Source: Conoideocrella luteorostrata
Lineage: Eukaryota > Ascomycota > Sordariomycetes > Hypocreales > Clavicipitaceae
Length of the DNA: 64,000 nucleotides
Direction: 5' to 3'
Assembly: GCA_032433595.1 (NCBI GenBank)
Contig: JASWJB010000107.1
Location: 1 to 64,000 of the forward strand
A program made the position numbers and the translations under genes. The notes under the pieces are model-generated. The model was not told where the DNA came from and made no database searches. It was given only the letters and a program-made list of their open reading frames with translations. Shown piece by piece: positions 56,048-64,000 of the stretch (the stretch's first letter is position 1; each line of letters begins with the position of its first letter).

Positions 56048-56465
56048 GGTGTAGGTATGTAGGGTACTCAGTCTTAATGCGTTTAATGAATGTGTTTACG
56101 GCCCAGTGCGGAGTGGCTGCCCGTGAGGTTTTGGTTTTGTGCAGAATCGAATTTAAACACTGCTACCAGCAGGATAAAAGTGCTCATAATACTATATATG
56201 TATATAATATGTATGGCTATGGACGTGCTGATCGAGACCAGCCATTTAAGTTAAACTACGGCTACTGTAAAGAACGTGTATGCCCAGCTAGCCTATTGCA
56301 AAAAGGGCAAAAATTGGGATGGTAGAAAAGAGGCGGTTCAAGACCGAACAAGAAAGGTAAGTAAAATGGAGTCTGCGGGCCGCAATCTCACCAATGCGTA
56401 CATCGCCGAATCGTCGGCAACGAACCCAGCAAACTACATCGCATATGTTGTTCTGGGGGCTGAGC

Positions 56466-58351
56466 TCAAGCCCAGGCACCTACGAGACTCATGAAGAATG
56501 CTCCGAAGAAGACCAGGACGCACGCAACAACACGGCTCTTTCCCCGGAGATACCGCCAGCTCTCATCACTCAAGAAATCCTCCGACAGGAGCTCAACCAG
56601 CGATGCGAACGTGAGGAGGCCGGCCGAGATGGCGTTCATGACACCGACGAGAATCAGGCCGACTTCGGAGTCGGGGCTGTACAGGGTGTGTGTGGCAAGA
56701 CCAATAGCCTGGCCGATGGGTGTCCTGTTCGCTGTTAGGGACAAATCGAGAAAGAAAACTCTGCCGTGTGCGCGCATGTACTTACGTGCAGCCGTATGCG
56801 AGAGCCATGAGCCACGGTTGCCATGACTTGGAGCCCCATTCAATGACGGAGATTCTTGAACCAAGGGCCAGACCTTCAAAGGTTTCTATGTGCGGCCAGG
56901 CCAGGGTCAGTTGCTTGCGATTGACAGGAAAGGGGGCATGGCCGGGACGGGACTTACGATGAAATACAATGGCAATCAGCAAGACGATAAAGTCGCTACC
57001 GATACTCACACTCAGGGCCATGCCGATAAAGACACTGTGGAACAGGATGCCCATTTCAAGCAGGATACACTGCAGACGCTCCTTGTTGCGCTTTTGCTCG
57101 GGAGTCAAGAAACCGTGGTCCAATGATTCACGGCATTCCTCAACCGTGTCTTTTTTTGCAATGGCTGATTCTTCGAGATCCTCCTGATTGGAAATGCCGT
57201 CCCTCGAAGCGGCCTGGTTCAATTGCGATAGGCCCTGTGCCATGCTGCTTGAACGGCCGCGAAGAGGCCCCATGTCGCGGATCGGCTGGCCGTCGGAATC
57301 CGTAGCCTCCTCGCCTTTGATTTGGTTACTCGCAGACCGTGCCACGATCTCCGCTGGGGAGATGTGCCTCGACGGATGAAACACCATCTCAATAATGACG
57401 ACGAGGAAAATGGCGGCCAGGACGATAGCGCCAGGCATAGCCTCGTACTTTTTCGTCCAGAAGTCGCCCAGACACGGGTTTCCCAGAGAGACAAAAGCCG
57501 TGGGGAGCAGGTGCACAAAGGCTGTCGCAATGAGAACACCGGTGCCAAAATGACGGACGACAAAGAAGAAGCGTCGCGGGATTCGAAGCCCGGGGAACTT
57601 GGCAGCCATGATGGGGAACGCACAGCCCATTGTCGAGACAAACCAAATTATGAAGAGAGCCGCGGTATGAAGGCCGGTGTTGTATTCATCTTTGTCCACG
57701 CCTCCAGAAGCACAGGTAGATCGCTTGCTGAGATGATGCAGAGGCGGCTGGGCGAGCGTGACACGGGTCGGTTCACAAGCAGCAGGGACCGAGGAGTTGG
57801 ATGCACTTCCCGAGACGGATGAGGCGTTTTCGTTGCCAATGGTCCAGTGAGATGATGTACGGAGGTTAGAGAACATATACGAAAAGAAGAGAACGGACAA
57901 AGTCCAGGTCGTCCAGCTCCAGAGGCGCTCCAGGCACCGTGAAGATGGTACCCAGACAAGGCGGCGCTGGTCTTCACCACCAGCGACGACCTTGAAACGC
58001 AAGGATAGCCCTAAGTTGAGTCGATCAGTACTTTACTGTAGCATCTCTGACATGTCAAGGCTTTGATTCATGCGACTAACCACGTGGCAATCGTCCTGCG
58101 TCCGGCGCCACAACGGTATCACCGACCGGATCCAACTCAGGACCCAGCTTCTCGTCCAGCGCTGTCTGCCCAAGCATCCCACCCGAACTGCCTCCAGAAG
58201 AGTCGTCCTGACCGGAAGCCACGTACTCGCGGAGGTTCGATATCCCATTCAAGTCCTGGCGTGTAGTTGCATTGGCGGCTAGAGCTGGCGGGCTCTGGTT
58301 AAAAGTAAGGTGGCGGAAGGTTCCTTCGTCGGCTTTGTTGAGACAAATCAT
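56466..58351 (-). CDS. ZIP-family zinc/iron transporter, 4 exons, 560 aa
   Basis: Exons (minus) 58351-58081, 58010-56958, 56885-56786 and 56724-56466; introns 70, 72 and 61 nt (donors GTTAGT, GTAAGT, GTAAGT). A ~170-residue N-terminus with one membrane helix (WTLSVLFFSYMF) precedes the eight ZIP helices: LHTAALFIIWFVSTMGCAFP, RHFGTGVLIATAFVHLLPTA, AIFLVVIIEMVFHPSRHISP, then a variable cytosolic loop. The metal-site helices are LFHSVFIGMALSVSIG (TM4) and VFHQTFEGLALGSRI (TM5, completed only by joining exons 2 and 3), followed by YGCTTPIGQAIGLATH and the final GAFFMSLVGAW. The HxxxE motif (HQTFE) in TM5 and a TM4 His are present, so it should be active. It moves zinc (or iron) into the cytosol; the plasma membrane is likely. 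Longer at the N-terminus than most Zrt1/Zrt2-type proteins. Confidence 0.9.
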
Positions 58352-59944
58352 GGTGCCGATTTGTCTTGAAATCGATCAATCTTTACGATAAGGTCCGAAG
58401 AAGCAGAGGTGAATGACTGGCGACACAATTGAAAGATTTAAAAGTGCTCTGAAGATGACCCCCAAAAAAAGTCGCGTCTGATCCTGTCCTCCATGACCTG
58501 ACCTTGTCGGCCATGCCAAGATCCGTTTTGGACCCCACAGCGCCCGTGAACACCCGAATTGGCGCTAGAACATTGGTCGCCAAGCTGGTTGGTGCTGAGG
58601 GGCTGGAAGATGATCCGAGTCGCCATGGCGCAGCCGGTCGACATGGGCTAACAGCGAGATGGGATGGGTGCCACAGAGCATACTGATTGACTGATTGAAT
58701 ACAGATCTGCCGGATGCTGGCAACCCTGATGAGCCATATCAAGTGACTCGAGACTGCATCGGCAGCAGAGCACGATTATCATCAGATTGCACTTAAAGTC
58801 TGCCTTAAATAGCTACCATACTCGGCGTATAAAGACAGCTGACTCTTACTTGTAATCATCTCTGACCATCATGGTGATGGTGCTCACGGCGACGATGATG
58901 ATGATGGGCAATAAGGTTACTTTTAGACTTTGCGGGTGGGCAGCGGTGAAGTAGCAACGCTGCAATGTGGCAGCAATGAATGGCACCCAATCTTACGCCA
59001 AGGCCCTGGAGCCGGATGGTCCAGCACCCGGGAAGGCGTGATGTGTACTGTAAGAGTGTACTAGCTTCATCGGTGGCCCTACAGTGGCACGTTAACGTGG
59101 AAGATACCTCAAGGTGTGCGACAACTATGCCTCCCGCCGTAGGCAAGCGGGGGACAGTTTAACTGAGCCATCGAAGTGAAATTAACTCCGCAAGAGATAA
59201 TGCCTCAGCGACCAAAAACAAGATAATTTAAAAATTAAAAAATTAAAAAAAAAAACCATAGTTATTATATAGCTTAGTTAGCTATTTAGGTAATAGATTT
59301 TATTAATAATAAGCTTTAATTATATCTATAGTGGGCGTTCGAATTGAAAGGGTCAATTAGACAATGTGGACGAAATGGCTCAGTTAAACTGTCCCCCGCA
59401 TGCCAATGTTACGAAAGTCAGTTTGGGGAAAGGCAAGCAGTGGAAGGAAGACCTGGCATCCTGGCTGCAGGCCCCGACCGCAGGACACAGGTCCACGTGG
59501 CTGGTGATGAAGACGCGGAGAAGACCCCTGCCTTGGACGTTCCAAGAGACCCTTTTTGCCTTTTCATTTTGACGCAACCTGTTCGGGTAGGTTTGCTATC
59601 CTCCTCCGTTGCAGAAACGAGCCACCAACACACAAGTGACTTTCTGAACCCTTCAATCTTCCATCATCAGTCACTGTCAGCCGGTGTCAGCCTGTGCCAA
59701 TCTGTGTCAATCCGTGCCGGTCGCACCCGGCAAATGCTGAGGAAGGGCGCACGATGGATACCATGCCTCGCGCCAATAGGAGTGAGCACAGCCCCATGGG
59801 GCAGCTCGGCAATTGCGGCCCGTCTCAAACCTTCCCAACCGCTTTTGCCGAGCGCCGTATATGGGAATAGTTACTTTCAAACCCAACATCCCTTGTTTGC
59901 TACTCCATGCATTTTCCAGTAAAAACACAGTTGCGGCTAAAATC
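58352..59944. promoter_or_regulatory. Divergent intergenic region (ZIP / serine dehydratase) with MITE
   Basis: 1.6 kb lie between divergent ATGs. It contains a MITE (59142-59404). No other gene is supported; frames in 58383-58742 and 59344-59922 lack ATG-initiated, protein-like content. Confidence 0.5.
59142..59404 (-). mobile_element. MITE family A, copy 3 (~263 bp, inverted)
   Basis: It is the reverse complement of copies 1-2. The left end is GGCAAGCGGGGGACAGTTTA and the right end reverse-complements to GGCATGCGGGGGACAGTTTA. So the two ends differ consistently at one base (A versus T), in the opposite order from copy 2. The interior shares GGTAATAGATTTTATTAATA and an A-rich tract. No coding potential. 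It lies between two divergent genes. Confidence 0.85.
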
Positions 59945-61153
59945 ATGACTGTGAAAGCCGCCGCGCCCGCCGCCAAGATCCCGTGGATTGAAACGCCGCT
60001 GATCAAATCCGCCTCTCTCAGCAACGCTGCAGGCTGGTAAGCTATCCTTCCATTGAACATCACAGACACTGGCACATCCGCTTACAATGGCTTCCAATCA
60101 CCTAGCAACATATTCCTGAAGCTTGAGAACCTCCAGCCCTCAGGATCATTTAAATCTCGCGGCATTGGCAGCTACCTCGTGTCCAAACTAGTCACTGTCC
60201 AGGCCCTTCCCAACTCTGCCGCTCCCAGAGGCGATCCTAAGCGTGCTCACTTTTACTGCTCGTCCGGCGGAAACGCGGGCTTAGCTTGCGTCCATGGGGC
60301 GGTGACGCTTGGGTGCGAGGCCACGATTGTCGTGCCGCTCTCGACGACGGCGTACATGATTGGAAAGCTACGCCAAGCTGGTGCTATGGATGTGATTCAA
60401 CATGGTGCCTCATGGCAGGAAGCCGACAACTATCTCACCTCGACCGTCATGGCTGATGCCCGAGCAAGGGGCGAAGAAGCCATCTATGTGCCGCCCTTTG
60501 ATGCGCAGGAAATCTGGGACGGGAATGCCGGCATTACTCATGAGATTGTGCGGCAATTACCGCATGCTGCGAACCATTACCCCATCAATCAGCCCGTCGC
60601 TTCAAGCGCAACTTCCAACAGCTACAATGGGAGCGTACCTCATGGTGATGTCGATGCCATCGTGTGCAGTGTTGGTGGCGGCGGATTATTCTCCGGCATT
60701 ATGCAGGGTGTAGACGATTTGCATATGAACCACACAAGAGTCATCGCGGTTGAAACTGAAGGCGCTGATGCTTTATCACAGGCCGTCGCAAAAAACGAGC
60801 GAATCATATTGCCAGCCATCACAAGTCTCGCAACAAGTCTAGGCGCACGGCAGGTATGCAAGAGAGCATTCGAGTATGGCTTGAGAGACACAGTCACCAA
60901 TGTCGTCTTATCCGACTCAGAAGCCATTAGAGCGTGCAAAAGGTTTTTGGACGAGGAGCGACTTCTAGTAGAGTTGGCTTGTGGCGTTTGTCCGGCGATT
61001 TGCTATAGTGGTCAGCTTCCGAGGCTTGTGCCGGGATTCAATGAAAATAGTGTCGTTGTTCTGGTGATTTGTGGTGGGAGCAATATGACCTTTGATATCA
61101 TGGACAAGTATGTCGCGGATGAAGCAGCAAAGGAAACGTCACAGAGGCTATGA
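59945..61153 (+). CDS. L-serine/L-threonine dehydratase (ammonia-lyase), 2 exons, 379 aa
   Basis: Exons 59945-60036 and 60106-61153; the 69-nt intron (GTAAGC ... CACCTAG) joins NAAGC to NIFLKLENLQPSGSFKSRG. It is a fold-type II PLP enzyme: Lys47 in SGSFKSRG forms the Schiff base. SSGGNAGLA (about 82-90) and SVGGGGLFSGI (about 217-227) are the phosphate-binding and Gly-rich loops, and CGVCPA and ICGGSNM lie near the C-terminus. Length and order match cytosolic serine dehydratases (SDH / Cha1-like), which convert L-serine to pyruvate and ammonia and often L-threonine to 2-oxobutanoate. A ~30-residue insertion rich in Asn/Ser (HYPINQPVASSATSNSYNGS) separates the domains. It lacks the ACT regulatory domain of biosynthetic threonine deaminases. 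Confidence 0.92.
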
Positions 61154-61434
61154 CGTGAAACATCATACTTAGATCGCTATAGAGTTAGATGAGCGGCCGT
61201 GGGAGGCTGCGAGCCCCACGAATGGATACACCGAGCAGTGTATTCGCTTATTTAAAAAAAAAACAATACAGATAGAAGATCAAGACTAGCCTACGTCGCT
61301 ACGTCTCACTATGTCCTTCCCATCTCTTCCTCAACTTGTGCCCTTGGCTTCCGTCTCTTCCTTGATTTGCAGGCCGTGTTTTGCTATTTAGCAGTGTACA
61401 TAGGGTAGTGTTTTCGGATTTGGGCTAGATTACT
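61154..61434. other. Intergenic between convergent genes
   Basis: 3' flanks of the serine dehydratase and of the large membrane-protein gene. Nothing else was seen. Confidence 0.4.
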
Positions 61435-63868
61435 CTATCTATATCTCTCCCCGTCCAGTGGCTTTGCTATCTCATTGTTAGGCGCAGTCGTAAATGCGCA
61501 TCTTCCAATACCCTCGGACCTTTCGACCACCCCCCACTGGACTGGCATCAAGTATCCATGAGTGCGGTCTTCCTCTGGTACATGACATGCAGCACTAATA
61601 GCTCTACTGTTTGTTGCTACCATTCTCATCGTGCCGTCATATCTCCTAAGACCTATTGCCACAAGAGCCGCCACAAGGATCGCGCCAACAATCATCGCTA
61701 CAGTGACCAAGTCAGAGGGAGGGAGCTTGACAACCAGCAAAGATGGAAAGCTCACCAGTGATGATAGCAATAGGACTGTACGCACAGGTCGAGAATGAGG
61801 CTTTTCTATCCACAGTACCATTTGCAAACAGGGCAGTAATTCTGGCCAGAAAGAGGCTCTGGCTCAAGAGAAAGTGCATGATACCCGATGTGGCATACAA
61901 GGGTAGTCCATACCTCAAAGGCATTGAAATGAAATAACTCGACCTCTGAATCCCCATGGGCTCGGATACCCGCAACGGCTTCCGCTTCGCCGCCTTGTAA
62001 CAGTGGCTGAACTCGCGCTGAACCAAGAATGTGCTCAACATGGCATTGTACAATACGTATACTAGGGAGAGAAAAAGCTGGGGAAGGTTGGCGATGAGGA
62101 CATTGGATATGAGTCCTGTCGGGTCGTCCCGTGGAAGCCCCATGACGAGGTACGTGTACGGTGTGGGCGCGCCGAATCCGAGCCCTGCGAGACCAGGCAT
62201 GGAGGTGGGAAGCTTGCGATGGCGGAGGCTTTTGATTGAAGCTGCCAGCAATGCTGCGGTGGAAAGAAGAACAAAACAGCACCTGCTGAGTCGTTAGGAT
62301 CGATTTCTATCGCAAGCCCGTCCGTGATACTCACACTGCAATCAGTACGACCCATCTTGTCATGCTTGCAGCTTGCATCCAAAATTTTGGCTCGTTGCGA
62401 AATAATCTCGGCTCAGTTGATGGCTTTGGAGTCCTCGACCTCCAGGAACATAACGATGGCTTCGTTCTTAAAAAGTCATCTTTGGTCGCGAGACACATGT
62501 TCCGGGTGGTAGGATCCGGCACTTTCATAAATGATGCAATGGCATCGCCAAGAGTGTACAATATCTCGAGGGACTCTGGTTTGTTGCTATTGGCCGATTT
62601 ATTGCTATTTGTCTCCCTTCTCCTTGCAAACCAGGCCCAGAGCATGATTAGCAGCTTCGCAAGATTCATTAGGCATACTGTGATTAGAATATGAGGAGAA
62701 TACTCAAAACGGCATGTCAGCTCAATGCTGCTAGGATCTTGCACGAGGCAACTAGAAACCTCGTAACGTGGCGGCCCAAGATACCAATGTGTGACTTGTT
62801 GAGATAGCCGCAACTGGGCCACGTACTCTCGTGTGCTATTACCCAGTGCCCACATGTTCTTACCCCAGTCATCCCACCGTGGAACGACGTAGACATACAT
62901 TAGAAGGCTGTCGTCGGATGGGCTTTGCACGGTCCTGTTCCGGACCAGAATGAGGGCATTTCCCTGTGGCTTCCAGTAGTCGTCGTATAGCTCAAAACAT
63001 GAAGAAATGTTCATCTGTTTGTACGTGTGACAATCTCGCTGCAAGTCTGTGAAGACGCTCGCGTAATCGATATGGTCGGGATTGACTCGGTACTCATCCC
63101 ACCCTGGATCCCCAGCTCGATTGTTCATCGCCGTGGTCAGGTTGAAGGGGCTTCCGCTGACAAAGGAGTCCTTAACCACTGCTACGGCATAGTTATTGGA
63201 AGAGAGAGACTGGAATACTGCTGAGTTATACCTTGGATCGCTGTAAGTGTGTCACTCAAGCCGACGGATGGAACCATGGGATCGACTCACAACAGGTGGA
63301 TTGGAACCGAGCTTGCCGCCAGGAGAAGCCAAATTAGGACTCTTCTCCATCCAATATACCATAGATTTCGCAAACTTGGTATGCCAATATCCAGCCACCG
63401 TCCCTGTGCGTGTGCTTTGTTGATGTTTTCCCTGGTTGGCGAAGCCTGTAACTGCATGCAATAGTTGCTGGCACTGAGCATTGCCGTCCCGAGAAGATTG
63501 ATGACGAGATGAGTCCAGAGGGACAGCCTCTTGACAGTGTCACAATCGCCCTTGTATACCAGCCCAACGCCATCCTGGCTACCATATTTTACAATGGCAA
63601 AGATTGAAGTGGTGACGTTTGTAACCAGAACAAGACCGATCGCCAGTATCTGGGCCATCAGGGCACGAGACCGCCGGGATCTCCAGATGCGGAACGAATT
63701 CGTCTCGTCATGGTCGATTTGGGGAAACCACCATGACAGGAATGATCTTTCGGCAAAGACTGCCGCTCGGAAGTCCCCATTGCGAGATGTGGCATCAGTT
63801 GAACTGGGCGTATCTGACTCGGCCGGAACCTGAGGGGAATCGATGGATATTCGAGCCGGATCAGCCAT
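61435..63868 (-). CDS. Multi-pass fungal membrane protein (DUF6536-like), 4 exons, 757 aa
   Basis: Exons (minus) 63868-63291, 63240-62335, 62282-61756 and 61697-61435; introns 50, 52 and 58 nt (donors GTGAGT, GTGAGT, GTGAGC), all frame-preserving. The start is the first ATG (MADPARISIDSPQV); upstream only GTG. A short cytosolic N-terminus leads into helix AQILAIGLVLVTNVTTSIFA, then KGDCDTVKRLSLWTHLVINL, LGTAMLSASNYCMQLQASPT, the RGRWLDIGIPSLRNL-type segment (AQGRWLDIGIPSLRNLWYIG), and helix VLIWLLLAASSVPIHLLF. NSAVFQSLSSNNYAVAVV begins a large extracytosolic loop with several Cys and N-glycosylation sites. Further helices follow, including ILITVCLMNLAKLLIMLWAW and a hydrophobic C-terminal part. 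This layout is that of the fungal family I recall as DUF6536. Function is unknown. Confidence 0.85.
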
Positions 63869-64000
63869 GCCGATAATATGGATGCGCACTTCGTCGTCTG
63901 TAGGCCGAGATCAAGGGTACGCAACAAAATGGTACCGATTTCGCGCGAGGCCAAAATAAAGTTGCACCTCTGACTACCTCTCGCTTGTCTTGGAGAAACG

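Overview
This is nuclear DNA from a filamentous ascomycete (Pezizomycotina). The evidence is short spliceosomal introns (about 48-210 nt) with GTATGT/GTAAGT-type donors and CTAAC-like branch sites, plus fungus-specific families: a HET domain, a CFEM/PTH11-type receptor, NLR-like NB-ARC and NACHT proteins, and a DUF6536-like membrane protein. A sordariomycete, perhaps hypocrealean, fits, but that is inference from gene content only. I rebuilt gene models by joining exons at splice sites that keep the reading frame. Most start codons are the first in-frame ATG of the 5' exon.

Layout. 0.4-10.2 kb: a HET-domain gene, a convergent F-box gene, a possible 88-aa gene, a four-exon gene for a 924-aa Cys-rich protein, and head-to-head with it a class 3 lipase. 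10.2-15.2 kb: a gene-poor stretch with a 226-bp TA-flanked MITE and clustered TACGGAGTA motifs. 15.2-16.9 kb: a five-exon CFEM seven-helix receptor. 17-21.5 kb: gene-poor, with a decayed serine carboxypeptidase. 21.6-26.8 kb: a 1222-aa PNP/NB-ARC/TPR NLR with near-identical TPR repeats, head-to-head with a broken PNP-domain copy. 26.8-31.4 kb: gene-poor. 31.4-38.1 kb: a strongly expressed-looking secreted Ala-rich protein, a pantothenate-type MFS transporter, and an alpha/beta-hydrolase/NACHT NLR. 38.1-44.0 kb: gene-poor, with a racemase fragment, tRNA-Asp, a MITE and more TACGGAGTA motifs. 44-64 kb: a compact housekeeping block: an uncharacterised 722-aa protein, a Pof7-like F-box protein, an Mtm1-like mitochondrial carrier, a WDR89-like protein, an FRG1-like protein, a 2OG-Fe(II) oxygenase (with a GC-AG intron), a ZIP transporter, a serine dehydratase and a DUF6536-like membrane protein.

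The left 38 kb looks like an accessory region. It carries three genes of non-self-recognition/programmed-death type (HET, PNP-NB-ARC-TPR, hydrolase-NACHT), several pseudogenes, MITEs and long non-coding stretches. The right 20 kb is conserved and dense. One MITE family is present in three copies (40.6, 49.0 and 59.1 kb), two of them in the shared upstream regions of divergent genes. The most novel-looking items are the NLR repeat array that decays past its stop codon beside a broken PNP copy, the secreted protein with an internal duplication cut by a Lys-Arg site, the 924-aa protein with an NCQQF motif paired with a lipase, and the TACGGAGTA motif family, three copies of which sit at exact 31-bp spacing.
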